DNA of 64,000 nt, taken from Arthrobacter ipis. Its GTDB lineage: Bacteria > Actinomycetota > Actinomycetes > Actinomycetales > Micrococcaceae. This document shows, piece by piece, positions 52,106 through 60,979 of the stretch. The stretch covers positions 764,160 through 828,159 of the forward strand of contig NZ_JAAOXD010000003.1 of NCBI RefSeq assembly GCF_014694315.1. Reading direction: 5' to 3'. Position numbers and translations under genes: made by a program. Positions within the stretch are counted from its first letter, which is position 1. Each line of letters opens with the position of its first letter. The notes beneath the pieces are model-generated. The model saw nothing but the letters and a program-made list of their open reading frames with translations. It searched no databases and was not told the DNA's origin.

Positions 52106-52264
52106 ATGTGGTCAATTGTCCTGATGGGACTGGCCGGTCTCCTGGTGGGCGGTGGCCTGTCCTTCAGGCAGCAGCGCAAGCCGCTCTGGATCCAGATCGG
52201 TTTCTACGTGCTGGCCGCCATGTCGCTGCTGGCCGCCTACCTGCTGACCCTTCCCGGCACATAA
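52106..52264 (+). CDS. Small membrane protein (52 aa) within the his operon
   Basis: It starts directly after the hisH stop and encodes two hydrophobic helices (WSIVLMGLAGLLVGGGL and IGFYVLAAMSLLAAYLLTL) around a short basic loop (SFRQQRKPLW). Both termini probably lie on the same side of the membrane. Codon use matches its neighbours. No known function; its place between hisH and priA suggests co-expression with histidine genes. Confidence 0.75.
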   Translation: MWSIVLMGLAGLLVGGGLSFRQQRKPLWIQIGFYVLAAMSLLAAYLLTLPGT

Positions 52265-52339
52265 CCCACTAACCCGCCGTGTGCGCCGCAGAAGCCGCCG
52301 CCCACGGGAACCAGCGCCTACAAGAACTGAGGACCCCTG

Positions 52340-53086
52340 ATGACCAGCCAAAACGAGCTGCCGGTACTTGAACTGCTTCCCGCCGTCGACGTCGTGAACG
52401 GCCAGGCCGTCCGCCTGGTCCAGGGCGAGGCCGGCAGCGAAACAAGCTACGGAACGCCCCTGGAGGCGGCGCTCAACTGGCAGCAGCAGGGCGCGGAATG
52501 GGTCCACCTGGTGGATCTGGACGCTGCCTTCGGACGCGGCTCGAACGCGGACCTGCTGCGCGAAGTGGTGGGCCGGCTGGACATCAAGGTCGAGCTCTCC
52601 GGCGGTCTTCGGGACGACGAATCCCTGGAGAAGGCGCTGGATCTGGGCGTCGCCCGGGTAAATCTCGGCACCGCGGCCCTGGAGAACCCGGAATGGACCG
52701 CGCGGGCCATTGACCGCTTCGGTGACCGGATCGCCGTCGGCCTGGACGTCCGGGGAACCACCCTCGCCGGACGCGGCTGGACCAAGGAAGGCGGGGACCT
52801 GTGGGACGTTTTGGGCCGCCTCGAGGAGGCCGGCTGCGCCCGCTACGTCGTCACCGACGTGACCAAGGACGGGACGCTGCAGGGGCCGAACGTCGAACTT
52901 CTGCGGCAGATGGTGGAGAAGACCGGCAAGCCCGTGGTGGCCTCCGGCGGTATCTCCAGCCTCGATGACCTGAAGGTCCTGCGCTCCCTGGTGCCGCTCG
53001 GCGTCGAAGGTGCCATCGTGGGCAAGGCCCTGTACGCCGGCGCCTTCACCCTGCCCGAGGCCCTCGACGTCGCCGGCCGCCGCTAG
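52340..53086 (+). CDS. priA: HisA/TrpF-type isomerase PriA
   Basis: A 248-aa (beta/alpha)8 barrel isomerising ProFAR in histidine synthesis; in many actinobacteria the same enzyme also serves tryptophan synthesis. The N-terminal Asp is in [20 protein letters not shown], the second catalytic Asp in [16 protein letters not shown], and the phosphate site in [13 protein letters not shown]. Dual function is assumed from the group; the window contains no trpF. Confidence 0.92.
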   Translation: MTSQNELPVLELLPAVDVVNGQAVRLVQGEAGSETSYGTPLEAALNWQQQGAEWVHLVDLDAAFGRGSNADLLREVVGRLDIKVELSGGLRDDESLEKALDLGVARVNLGTAALENPEWTARAIDRFGDRIAVGLDVRGTTLAGRGWTKEGGDLWDVLGRLEEAGCARYVVTDVTKDGTLQGPNVELLRQMVEKTGKPVVASGGISSLDDLKVLRSLVPLGVEGAIVGKALYAGAFTLPEALDVAGRR

Positions 53087-53095
53087 GACATCGCC

Positions 53096-54007
53096 GTGAC
53101 CGAGCAGCAGAGCAATCCGGCGGACGGCGGCGGACAGGCGGCGGACCTGCCCCCGGTACGCCGACTGCCCGGTCACATCGAGGCCGCCCTGGCCGGGGCA
53201 GGTGGCGCCGCCGATTCCGCCGGCCAGCCCTGGGCCGGGCGCAGCCTCGCCGGTGAAGACGCGAAAATACACAACTTCGAGGACGACGACGGCACGGCCG
53301 ACGCCGGCTACCTCACCGCAGTCTCTGCTCTTGTTGCGGGCGACGGCGACGAGGCGGCGGTGGTTACCTCGCTCGCCAGCGCCCGTGTCTTTGTCCCCGT
53401 CGTGGCACAGTTGGCGGAGGAAGCTGAGGGCGCGCACGGCGTGCACGCCGACAAGCAGGCGGACATGGCGCTGGTGACGCTCAAGGCTCCCGACGGCCGC
53501 CTCGCCATGCCTGTGTTCACTTCGGCGGAAGCGCTGGCGGCATGGCACGCGGAGGCCCGGCCGGTGGCCGTGTACGCCGCGAGGGCGGCCCTGTCCGCCG
53601 TTGCCGAGGGGGCCGAGCTGCTGGTGGTGGACCCCGGTTCGGAAGTGACCTTCGTGGTCCGGCGCCCCGGCGTCTGGGCCCTCGCGCAGCAGCGGCAATG
53701 GGTGCCGGCCTACCTGGACGCCGAGCTGGCCGCGGTGCTGCGTGCCGGAGCGGAAAGCAAACCCGCCGTCCGCGGCCTTGAGGTCCTTCCCGGCGGGGGA
53801 GTCGCCACCACCACGGCTTCGGGCAGCCGCGTCGATGGCGGCGGTGCCGGACCGGAACTGCGGGTGGTGCTGTACCTGGAGGACGGACTCGATGCGGCCG
53901 CGGTCCAGGCACTCGTTGCCGGCCTCCAGACCGAGTGGAGCCGGAATGTATTGTTTGGTGAGCGCGTTGATTCGATCGAAGTCAAGCTAAGGCGCGCCGC
54001 GCAGTAG
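53096..54007 (+). CDS. SseB-family protein
   Basis: A 303-aa soluble protein matching the SseB N-terminal-type domain (ALVAGDGDEAAVVTSLASAR, then VFVPVVAQLAEEAEG and FTSAEALAAWHAEARPVAVY). Its cellular role is unknown in actinobacteria, where it recurs beside priA. The second half ends in a helical region (VQALVAGLQTEWSRNVLFGE). No signal peptide is present. The start is a GTG nine bases after priA. Confidence 0.82.
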   Translation: MTEQQSNPADGGGQAADLPPVRRLPGHIEAALAGAGGAADSAGQPWAGRSLAGEDAKIHNFEDDDGTADAGYLTAVSALVAGDGDEAAVVTSLASARVFVPVVAQLAEEAEGAHGVHADKQADMALVTLKAPDGRLAMPVFTSAEALAAWHAEARPVAVYAARAALSAVAEGAELLVVDPGSEVTFVVRRPGVWALAQQRQWVPAYLDAELAAVLRAGAESKPAVRGLEVLPGGGVATTTASGSRVDGGGAGPELRVVLYLEDGLDAAAVQALVAGLQTEWSRNVLFGERVDSIEVKLRRAAQ

Positions 54008-54066
54008 CTGCCGGCCCGGTGGGGTCCGTTCCGGCGCTGTCCGGCGGCGGAACTGAGGACCCACCT

Positions 54067-55365
54067 GTGAATTTCAGCCTGTACCGGGAGCTGCTGGCCG
54101 TCCGGCCCATCCGCCGGCTCCTGGCGGTCGGCATGATTGCCCGCATTCCCCACTCGGCGGCGGGCGTCCTGCTGACCCTGCACATCGTCCTTACCCTCGG
54201 TGAGGGCTATGCGGCTGCGGGAGCGGCGGCGGCCGTGATGACCATCGGCATCGCGCTCGGCGCTCCTTGGCGCGGCCGCCGGGTGGATACGGTGGGCCTG
54301 CGGACGGCGCTGATACCCTCCGTGATTTCGGAAACCGTCATTTGGTCCATCGTGCCGCACGTCTCCTACCAGTGGCTGCTGCCGCTCGTGTTCGTCGGCG
54401 GCCTGCTGACGCTTCCCATCTTCAGTGTGGTGCGGCAGTCCCTGGGAGTCCTGGCGGACGGCGACCAGCGCAGGACCGCCTTCGCGCTGGACGCTGTCAG
54501 CACGGAGATGGTGTTCATGATCGGCCCGGCCGCGGGTGCCGTGGTGGCCACGAGCGGCAATTCCGTGCTGGGGCTGACCGCCGTCGGCGTATCGACATCG
54601 CTGGCGGGGCTCTTCCTCATGTGGTTCAACCCGCCCACCCGCAGCGCTGTCCGCAGCGAAACCTTCGAGGCGGACGAACAGGTTGCCGCAGAGGTAGCCG
54701 TTGTGGCCGCCGCCCCCGCACATCTGCAGGAGGCTGCCGCTGAACTCGGTCCGGCGGCTGCCGGCAGCAGGCGGCGGGCGGGCCTGAGACGCAGGGTGGC
54801 CCACAGCTTCGGCTGGTTCACCGCCGCGGTAGCCGCAGTGTTCGCCGTAGCCGCCGGCGCCGGCATGGTGCTCAGCGGCACCGATGTGGGAATCGTGGCT
54901 GCTCTGGAGACCGGCGGCCGCCAAGGCGAGATCGGCGTGGTGTTTCTCTTCTGGTGCGCCGCGTCGGTGGTCGGCGGCCTCGTCTACGGGGCCATGCACC
55001 GGCCCGTCTCGCCGATCCTCCTGCTTCTGGGCATGGCTGCCCTCACGATTCCCATGGGGTTTGCCACCGACACACTTACCCTCAGCCTGCTGTCGCTGCT
55101 GCCGGGGCTGCTGTGTGCTCCGGTGCTTTCGGCAGCCTCCGAGAGGGTGGCCGAACTGGTAGACGAGGCCAGGCGGGGCGAGGCCATGGGCTGGTACGGG
55201 TCCGCGCTGACCGCCGGCGTGGCACTGGGGGCTCCGCTGGCCGGGCTTTTCATCGACAGCATTGGCGCGGCGGGAGGCTTTGTGTCCGTCGGGGTGGCAG
55301 GGGTGCTGCTCTGCGCCGTGGGGCTTGTCCTGCAGCAGCGCCGCCGCCGCGCCGCCACATCCTGA
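54067..55365 (+). CDS. MFS transporter
   Basis: A 432-aa major facilitator with about 12 helices and a central cytoplasmic loop rich in Glu/Ala (residues about 205-240). The loop after TM2 reads GAPWRGRRVDTVGLR, a variant of the family's G-x3-D-R-x-G-R/K motif. The GTG at 54067 is preferred because GAGGA precedes it and the protein then starts VNFSLYRELLAVRP. The substrate is unknown. Confidence 0.85.
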   Translation: MNFSLYRELLAVRPIRRLLAVGMIARIPHSAAGVLLTLHIVLTLGEGYAAAGAAAAVMTIGIALGAPWRGRRVDTVGLRTALIPSVISETVIWSIVPHVSYQWLLPLVFVGGLLTLPIFSVVRQSLGVLADGDQRRTAFALDAVSTEMVFMIGPAAGAVVATSGNSVLGLTAVGVSTSLAGLFLMWFNPPTRSAVRSETFEADEQVAAEVAVVAAAPAHLQEAAAELGPAAAGSRRRAGLRRRVAHSFGWFTAAVAAVFAVAAGAGMVLSGTDVGIVAALETGGRQGEIGVVFLFWCAASVVGGLVYGAMHRPVSPILLLLGMAALTIPMGFATDTLTLSLLSLLPGLLCAPVLSAASERVAELVDEARRGEAMGWYGSALTAGVALGAPLAGLFIDSIGAAGGFVSVGVAGVLLCAVGLVLQQRRRRAATS

Positions 55366-55434
55366 CCGTCTCCGGTTTAGCGGGAAGAGGTTGGGTGGAG
55401 AGCGCTACCGGAGCCGGTGCCCCGGAAGACAAAA

Positions 55435-55474
55435 ACGGCGGCGGGCCGGCCCCGAAGAGCCGGCCCGCCGCCGT
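55435..55474 (-). terminator. Strong intrinsic terminator of the DUF1844 gene
   Basis: 16-bp perfect arms (ACGGCGGCGGGCCGGC and its complement) around an 8-base loop, followed on the minus strand by TTTTT. It lies between the convergent MFS and DUF1844 genes. Confidence 0.9.
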
Positions 55475-55485
55475 CGTAATTCAAT

Positions 55486-55515
55486 CTCTAGTTCACTGCG
55501 CTCTAGTTCACTGCG
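55486..55515. repeat. 15-bp tandem duplication spanning a stop codon
   Basis: CTCTAGTTCACTGCG occurs twice in direct succession. On the minus strand it duplicates the last codons and the stop of the DUF1844 gene in the same frame, leaving a copy of the end in the 3' untranslated region. Confidence 0.85.
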
Positions 55516-55889
55516 CCGGTGAACTTCTCACCGGGACCCTTGCCCGGGGGATCCGGAATGATGGACTCTTCGCGGAAGGCCAGCTGCAGTGACCGCAGGC
55601 CATCGCGCAACGGACCGGCATGCTGGGAACCGATTTCCGGGGCGGCCGCCGTCACCAGTCCGGCGAGGGCAGTGATGAGCTTGCGGGCCTCGTCCAGGTC
55701 CTTCAGCTCAGCGGCGTTCTCCTCAGCGGCCAGGCCGAGCTTTACGGCGGAGGCACTCATGAGGTGCACGGCGGCCGTGGTGATGACCTCGATCGCTGGA
55801 ACTTCGGAGATGTCGCGGACTTGCTGCGTGACGTCGTCCCCGGCGCCGGGCGCCTGGTAGACGTGTGAATTGCTGTCTGGAGTGCTCAT
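55503..55889 (-). CDS. DUF1844 protein
   Basis: A 128-aa soluble protein of unknown function, conserved beside infC in actinobacteria. The core is AIEVITTAAVHLMSASAVKL followed by EARKLITALAGLVTAAAPEI, two helices typical of the family, and it ends GEKFTGAVN. The ATG at 55889 begins MSTPDSNSHVYQAPG; seven upstream codons are unlikely. It is divergent from infC, separated by the infC leader. Confidence 0.85.
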   Translation of the reverse strand: MSTPDSNSHVYQAPGAGDDVTQQVRDISEVPAIEVITTAAVHLMSASAVKLGLAAEENAAELKDLDEARKLITALAGLVTAAAPEIGSQHAGPLRDGLRSLQLAFREESIIPDPPGKGPGEKFTGAVN

Positions 55890-55982
55890 ACTGGTAAGCT
55901 TGTCACACACCGACTGGATGTCGTTATTTTGCCGTGGATGAGGCCCACTGCCGTGAACGTGCGGTAAGCGGGCATCTTTATG

Positions 55983-56230
55983 TAGAATTGATATTCAGTT
56001 TGCAAGCGGAGTTCTCTCCCACCCGCGTCAGCCGTTTTCCCGGAAGTTTCAGGGAAGCAAGGTTGCCGGGTAACGGTCGGGCGGTTCACCGGGCAGGAGC
56101 CTGGGGAAGTGCGTGTAGTCCCTCGCGGGATGTGCACATCCGATCCTTTGAGGCCTTCGATTGCTCCGGCAATTGGGGGCCTTCTCTATTTTGCCGGTGG
56201 AACACCCATCACGAACACAGGAGCTTTAAC
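55983..56230 (+). promoter_or_regulatory. Long leader of the infC-rpmI-rplT operon
   Basis: TAGAAT (55983-55988) is a likely -10. About 240 leader bases follow, with a 14-base palindrome GGATGTGCACATCC (56128-56141) and a hairpin CCGGCAA...TTGCCGG (56166-56197), then AGGAG seven bases before the AUU start. Leaders of this operon are bound by ribosomal protein L20 in other bacteria; whether this one is cannot be decided here. The rest of the 341-base gap shows no gene. Confidence 0.5.
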
Positions 56231-57361
56231 ATTAGCGAGCCAAGAATCAATGAGCGTATCCGCGTCCCTGAGGTGCGGCTGGTCGGCCCTGCCGGCGAAC
56301 AGGTAGGAATCGTCCGTATTGAGGATGCCCTGCGTCTGGCTGCCGAGTCCGACCTGGATCTCGTTGAAGTTGCACCGCAGGCCAAGCCTCCGGTGTGCAA
56401 GCTGATGGACTTCGGCAAGTACAAGTACGAAGCCGCGGTCAAGGCCCGTGAGGCCCGGAAGAACCAGACCAACACGGTTCTGAAGGAAATCCGGTTCCGC
56501 CTGAAGATCGACACCCATGACTACGAGACCAAGCGCGGCCACGCCCTCCGCTTCCTCGGCGCCGGGGACAAGGTCAAGGCCATGATCCAGTTCCGCGGCC
56601 GTGAGCAGCAGCGTCCCGAAATGGGCCTGCGCCTGCTCCAGCGTTTCGCGGAAGATGTCGGTGAGGTCGGTGTGGTGGAGTCCAGCCCCCGCATCGATGG
56701 CCGCAACATGGTTATGGTCATCGGTCCGCTGAAGAACAAGGCGGAAGCCAAGGCCGAAGCGCGCCGTGCAACCCAGCGCGCAGAAGCCAAAGCCCAGAAT
56801 GAAGCCAAGGCCGCAGGCCGCGTGGACACCTCCGGTGACGATCAGGCACCCCTGACGCAGTCGCTAGCGGACCTTCTGCCGGAAGGCTTCCAGGTTTCCA
56901 CGGAGGCCCCTGCGCAGGACGCCCCGGCAGCGGCGGAGGCAGCCGCCCCGGAAGCCGCCGTCGAAGCGCCCTCGGTTCCGGTCGAAGCAGCTCCGGCTGC
57001 CGAGGCTCCCGCCGCTGAAGCACCCAAGGTTGCGGAAGCGCCCAAGGTTGCCGAAGCGCCCAAGGTTGCCGAAGCGACCAAGGTTGCCAAGGAGGCCGAG
57101 CCGAAGCGCGAGGCACCCAAGGCCGCAGCACCCAAGGCAGCCCCCGCTGCTCCCCGGGCCGCAGCTCCCGCAGCACCGAAGGCGGCAGCGCCTGCAGAGC
57201 CGAAGGCTACCGTAGCTGAGTCGCCTGCTCCGGCAGCGCCGAAGCCTGCGGCTGCCCCGGCCCCGCCCAAGCCGGTTGCCCGGCCGGCAGCGCCGAAGCC
57301 TGTTGCACGCCCCGCAGCGCCTCGGCCCACGCCGAAGCCGGCGGGCAAGAAGACCACCTAG
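56231..57361 (+). CDS. infC: Translation initiation factor IF-3 with long C-terminal tail
   Basis: A 376-aa IF-3 starting at the AUU at 56231: AGGAG precedes it by seven bases and the protein then opens [19 protein letters not shown] as expected. AUU is the classic autoregulatory start codon of infC. IF-3 N and C domains occupy about residues 1-168 ([20 protein letters not shown] and [20 protein letters not shown]). The rest, about 180 residues, is Ala/Pro/Lys/Glu-rich and includes four 18-base repeats coding PKVAEA (57023-57094). Usual IF-3 is about 180-200 aa. Confidence 0.95.
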   Translation: MSEPRINERIRVPEVRLVGPAGEQVGIVRIEDALRLAAESDLDLVEVAPQAKPPVCKLMDFGKYKYEAAVKAREARKNQTNTVLKEIRFRLKIDTHDYETKRGHALRFLGAGDKVKAMIQFRGREQQRPEMGLRLLQRFAEDVGEVGVVESSPRIDGRNMVMVIGPLKNKAEAKAEARRATQRAEAKAQNEAKAAGRVDTSGDDQAPLTQSLADLLPEGFQVSTEAPAQDAPAAAEAAAPEAAVEAPSVPVEAAPAAEAPAAEAPKVAEAPKVAEAPKVAEATKVAKEAEPKREAPKAAAPKAAPAAPRAAAPAAPKAAAPAEPKATVAESPAPAAPKPAAAPAPPKPVARPAAPKPVARPAAPRPTPKPAGKKTT

Positions 57362-57479
57362 TTCGAAACTGCGGGAGGCATCGCCTTCAGGCAGCCAGCA
57401 ACCAGCATGCCGCCCGCAGGGGCGGCTGCACGATAGAACTGCGGACATTGTCCGCGGATACGTAAGGAGATCGGTTCCC

Positions 57480-57674
57480 ATGCCGAAGATGAAGACCCAC
57501 AGCGGTGCTAAGAAGCGCTTCAAGCTGACCGGCAGCGGCAAGCTGCGCCGCCAGCAGGCCAACCGCCGCCACTACCTCGAGCACAAGTCCTCCAGGCTGA
57601 CCCGCCGCCTTGCCGGCGACAAGATCGTCTTCAAGGGCGACGCCAAGGTCATCCGGAAGATGCTCGGCATCTAA
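57480..57674 (+). CDS. rpmI: 50S ribosomal protein L35
   Basis: A 64-aa basic ribosomal protein: [20 protein letters not shown] at the start, then [18 protein letters not shown]. Length and sequence are typical. AAGGAG precedes the ATG. It lies between infC and rplT. Confidence 0.97.
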   Translation: MPKMKTHSGAKKRFKLTGSGKLRRQQANRRHYLEHKSSRLTRRLAGDKIVFKGDAKVIRKMLGI

Positions 57675-57791
57675 TTTCCAAGCATTCTGACTGACTGCCA
57701 CCTGGCAGCAGTCAACTATTAATAAGCCTTCTCAGGCCAGCCGGTTACCGGCAGTAGTCGCTTGGGATCAGATTTTTGAAGGAGTACGCAC

Positions 57792-58247
57792 GTGGCACGT
57801 GTGAAGCGGGCGGTAAACGCCCACAAGAAGCGCCGGGTTATCCTCGAACGCGCCAAAGGTTACCGTGGACAGCGCTCACGCCTGTACCGCAAGGCCAAAG
57901 AGCAGCTGCTGCACTCGTTTGTGTACAGCTACGGCGACCGCAAGAAGAAGAAGGGCGACTTCCGCCGCCTGTGGATCCAGCGCATCAACGCTGCATCCCG
58001 CGCCAACGGCCTGACCTACAACCGCCTGATCCAGGGCCTGAAGGCCGCTGAGGTCGAGGTTGACCGCCGCATGCTGGCCGAGCTCGCCGTTTCCGACGCC
58101 AACGCCTTCGCTGCGCTGGTCCAGGTTGCCAAGGACTCCCTGCCTGCAGACACCTCCGCTCCGGCCGCCAAGGCTGAGGCTGCTCCGAAGGCCAAGGCTA
58201 CTCGCGCACGCGCTGCGAAGAAGCCGGTTGCTGCAGCTGCCGAGTAA
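57792..58247 (+). CDS. rplT: 50S ribosomal protein L20
   Basis: A 151-aa 23S rRNA-binding protein opening [20 protein letters not shown] with a GTG start after AAGGAG. The core ends at about residue 120 ([13 protein letters not shown]); the remaining 30 residues are an Ala/Lys-rich tail ([18 protein letters not shown]). In other bacteria L20 also represses this operon. Confidence 0.96.
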   Translation: MARVKRAVNAHKKRRVILERAKGYRGQRSRLYRKAKEQLLHSFVYSYGDRKKKKGDFRRLWIQRINAASRANGLTYNRLIQGLKAAEVEVDRRMLAELAVSDANAFAALVQVAKDSLPADTSAPAAKAEAAPKAKATRARAAKKPVAAAAE

Positions 58248-58300
58248 GCAGGCAACTCCCAGTTCAAGGACCGGTGGCAACAGCCACTAAGGTTTCTTAT

Positions 58301-59197
58301 ATGAACGAAACCGGGCGCCCGCAAGACTTTCCACTCTCCAATCCCCGAGCCGATCGGGTCAGGGACGTGGCGAAGCTTGCAGGGCGCCCGGCCCGTTTAA
58401 AGCGCCGGCAGTTCCTGGCCGAAGGCCCGCAGGCAGTACGTGAGGCCTTGGTGCTTCACGGCAAGCGGATCGCTGCGGGCCAGCCGGGCATAGTCCGCGA
58501 GGTCTATGCCAGCGAGGCCTGCCTGGACCGGTACCCCGAGTTTGAAGAACTGGCCGTGGAAACCAGCGCCCGGGTCGCCACGGACGACGTCCTGGCCGCC
58601 ATGGCGGATACGGTCACCCCGCAGGGGATCGTTGCGGTGTGCGATTTCGTGGATGTCGCCCTGGCGGACGTGCTCGACGCCGGACCGCGGCTGATTGCCG
58701 TGCTCTGCCAGGTCCGCGATCCCGGGAATGCCGGGACGGTGCTTCGGGCTGCGGACGCCGCCGGCGCCGACGCCGTGGTCCTCACCGGTTCCAGCGTGGA
58801 CATCTACAATCCCAAGGCGGTCCGCTCGACTGCCGGCTCCCTCTTCCACCTTCCGGTGGTCCTCGGCGCCGACGTCAATGAGCTGGCTGCGCTGTGCAAG
58901 GACCGGGGGATCGGCGTGCTTGCAGCGGACGGCTACGGGCAGCTGAACCTGGACCGCCTGCAGGATGAGAACGCCGCACGCCGGCTCGGCGCTTCGGCCG
59001 CCGGCTCTGACTACGCCCTGGAAAACCCCACGGCCTGGCTTTTCGGCAACGAAGCCCAGGGGCTCTCAGAGGACGAGCTTGCGCTAGCCGACCATCGGGT
59101 GGCGGTGCCCGTCTACGGCGCCGCTGAGAGCCTCAACCTTGGAACGGCCGCCACCGTCTGCCTCTACGCCAGTGCGAGGTCCCAGCAGCCCGCCTAG
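58301..59197 (+). CDS. TrmH/SpoU-family RNA 2'-O-methyltransferase
   Basis: A 298-aa knotted methyltransferase acting on rRNA or tRNA ribose. An N-terminal RNA-binding domain (RLKRRQFLAEGPQAVREAL) is followed by the SPOUT core with DPGNAGTVLRAADAAGADAV, LFGNEAQGLSEDEL and AESLNLGTAATVCLYA, the three family motifs. The ATG at 58301 lies seven bases after TAAGGT (58288-58293), so a leaderless mRNA is likely and nine upstream codons are dropped. Target nucleotide unknown. Confidence 0.9.
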   Translation: MNETGRPQDFPLSNPRADRVRDVAKLAGRPARLKRRQFLAEGPQAVREALVLHGKRIAAGQPGIVREVYASEACLDRYPEFEELAVETSARVATDDVLAAMADTVTPQGIVAVCDFVDVALADVLDAGPRLIAVLCQVRDPGNAGTVLRAADAAGADAVVLTGSSVDIYNPKAVRSTAGSLFHLPVVLGADVNELAALCKDRGIGVLAADGYGQLNLDRLQDENAARRLGASAAGSDYALENPTAWLFGNEAQGLSEDELALADHRVAVPVYGAAESLNLGTAATVCLYASARSQQPA

Positions 59198-59202
59198 CGC
59201 GC

Positions 59203-59268
59203 TGGAGTTTTTTGCAGATATCGGCCGCAAAGGGCACTATTAGTCGCGATATCTGCACAAAAACTCCA
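59203..59268. repeat. Imperfect inverted repeat, MITE-like or palindromic element
   Basis: TGGAGTTTTTTGCAGATATCG (from 59203) and CGATATCTGCACAAAAACTCCA (to 59268) are near-perfect inverted arms of about 22 bases around a 22-base centre. It is AT-rich against its surroundings and carries no gene. Confidence 0.7.
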
Positions 59269-59299
59269 CTGGTAGACAGTGTCGTCAGCCATGCACGAA

Positions 59300-59335
59300 G
59301 GAGCGGGGGTCCACCGTTCGGTGGACCCCCGCTCC
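59300..59335. terminator. Bidirectional terminator between convergent genes
   Basis: GGAGCGGGGGTCCACC and GGTGGACCCCCGCTCC make a perfect 16-bp stem with loop GTTC, between the TrmH-type gene and the GlsB-like gene. T-rich sequence (TGTCTGTTTGTCTG) follows on the plus strand. Confidence 0.88.
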
Positions 59336-59395
59336 TGTCTGTTTGTCTGTTATGGGCCTGGGCTGTTGCGGCCCAATGCCTGTGATCCGGGCCTG

Positions 59396-59671
59396 TTATG
59401 GTGCCCGGGTGCTGTGGCTGCGGCCGGTGATGGCGCCGTAGATACCTGCGACTACGAGGCCGCCGATGATGGCGAGGATCCAGGTGCCAAGGTCAAAGAA
59501 CGCCAGGTCACCCTTGCCGAAGAGAAGGCTGCCGATCCAGCCGCCAACGATGGCGCCAACGACGCCCAGAACCAAGCTGGTGACCCAGCCGCCGCCGACC
59601 CTGCCGGGCATAACGGCTTTAACGATTGCGCCTACGATCAGGCCGAGAATAATCCAAGCAAGAAATCCCAT
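59396..59671 (-). CDS. GlsB/YeaQ/YmgE-family membrane protein
   Basis: A 91-aa membrane protein of the transglycosylase-associated/GlsB family. Three glycine-zipper helices are visible: FLAWIILGLIVGAIVKAVM, WVTSLVLGVVGAIVGGWIG, and LGTWILAIIGGLVVAGIYGA. Members respond to stress at the membrane; mechanism unknown. AAGGAG lies six bases before the ATG at 59671. Confidence 0.9.
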   Translation of the reverse strand: MGFLAWIILGLIVGAIVKAVMPGRVGGGWVTSLVLGVVGAIVGGWIGSLLFGKGDLAFFDLGTWILAIIGGLVVAGIYGAITGRSHSTRAP

Positions 59672-59903
59672 TGTCTGCTCCTTCATATTCGTCGGGATCG
59701 ATTCTTATCAGTCCCGATATGGCTTCAAGCTAACACAGCGCGTGATTATTTGTCAGCAGGCTTACTTTTGGCTCTTTTCGTGGCGTGTGAAGTCGTGTCC
59801 GGCGCCTGTCCGGGGCCGGACGGGTACGGTATTTACTAGACGGCGGTTCCATGCCGCCCTGTCCCATCCGTTGAAAATATCCACGTGAAGAGGTGAGCCT
59901 CCC

Positions 59904-60857
59904 TTGGCTGCAAGTGGCGGTAACAAGGCGATTGTGGCGGCGCTGGCTGCCAACCTGACCATCGCTGTCCTGAAGTTCGTCGCGTTCCTGCTGACGCGAT
60001 CATCGTCGATGCTGGCTGAAGCGATCCACTCAGTCGCGGACTCCGGCAACCAGATCCTGCTCCTGGTCGGCGGGAAACGCGCCCAGCGCGCAGCCAGCCC
60101 GGAACACCCCTTTGGCTACGGCCGCGAGCGTTACATCTATGCGTTCATCGTTTCCATCGTGCTCTTTAGCGTCGGCGGCCTGTTCGCCCTGTATGAGGGA
60201 TGGGAAAAAATCCAGCACCCGCACGCGATTGAAGGTGACTTCTGGTGGGTGCCCCTGGCCGTGCTGGTGGGAGCCATCATCGCCGAGTCGTTCTCGTTCC
60301 GGACGGCCATCATGGAAGCCAACCACATCCGCGGCAGCCAGGGCTGGATCAGCTTTGTTCGGACCGCCAAGCAGCCCGAGCTTCCGGTGATCCTGCTCGA
60401 GGACTTCGGTGCGCTGCTGGGCCTCGTCTTCGCTCTGTTCGGCGTGGGGCTTACCCTGCTGACCGGCGACGGCATCTGGGACGGAATCGGAACCGGGATG
60501 ATCGGTCTGCTGCTGGTGGCTATTGCCGTGATCCTGGCGATGGAAACCAAGTCCCTGCTGCTGGGGGAGTCGGCAACCAAGGACGACGTCGGCCGGATCC
60601 GGCACGCCATCGAGGCGGACGGCACCGCAATCATCCACCTCAAGACCCTGCACCTGGGCCCGGAGGAACTGCTCGTGGCCGCCAAGATCAGCGTGGAGGC
60701 AGGTGATTCCGGGCTGGACATCGCCAAGGCCATTGACGACGCCGAAGCCCGGATCCGCTCGGCAGTTCCCATCGCGCGGGTCATCTACCTGGAGCCCGAC
60801 ATCCGCCGCGCCCAGGTGGCCAGCGGGCCCGCGCTTGCGGGCGACTCAGGCGCCTAG
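59904..60857 (+). CDS. Cation diffusion facilitator transporter
   Basis: A 317-aa metal exporter with about six helices and a C-terminal cytoplasmic metallochaperone-like domain (about residues 210-310). The TM2 metal-site motif is SMLAEAIHSVADSGNQ, with the H-x3-D pair; the equivalent TM5 region is diverged, so metal choice is unclear. The start is a TTG after AGAGG. Members export Zn, Co, Fe or Mn using protons. Confidence 0.87.
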   Translation: MAASGGNKAIVAALAANLTIAVLKFVAFLLTRSSSMLAEAIHSVADSGNQILLLVGGKRAQRAASPEHPFGYGRERYIYAFIVSIVLFSVGGLFALYEGWEKIQHPHAIEGDFWWVPLAVLVGAIIAESFSFRTAIMEANHIRGSQGWISFVRTAKQPELPVILLEDFGALLGLVFALFGVGLTLLTGDGIWDGIGTGMIGLLLVAIAVILAMETKSLLLGESATKDDVGRIRHAIEADGTAIIHLKTLHLGPEELLVAAKISVEAGDSGLDIAKAIDDAEARIRSAVPIARVIYLEPDIRRAQVASGPALAGDSGA

Positions 60858-60878
60858 CTGCTTACGCCCTGGGTCCGG

Positions 60879-60965
60879 CTCCGTGAGATTCTGGGCCGCT
60901 GGCGCCGGGCAATTATGGGACGCTGGCTCCGTGAAATTTTGAGCCGGGCAATTCTGAGCCGCTGG
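60879..60965. repeat. Degenerate 24-bp tandem repeats
   Basis: CTCCGTGAGATTCTGGGCCG-CTGG, CGCCGGGCAATTATGGGACG-CTGG and two shorter copies repeat the pattern TCCGTGA/CCGGGCA-ATT-TG-G-CGCTGG. They fill the gap between the convergent CDF and MFS genes. Confidence 0.65.
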
Positions 60966-60979
60966 TTCCGTGACTGCTG

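Noticed and set aside
55934..56230. Upstream in-frame extension of infC
   Set aside because: The AUU with AGGAG and the conserved ISEPRINER start explain the gene; the upstream stretch is leader sequence.
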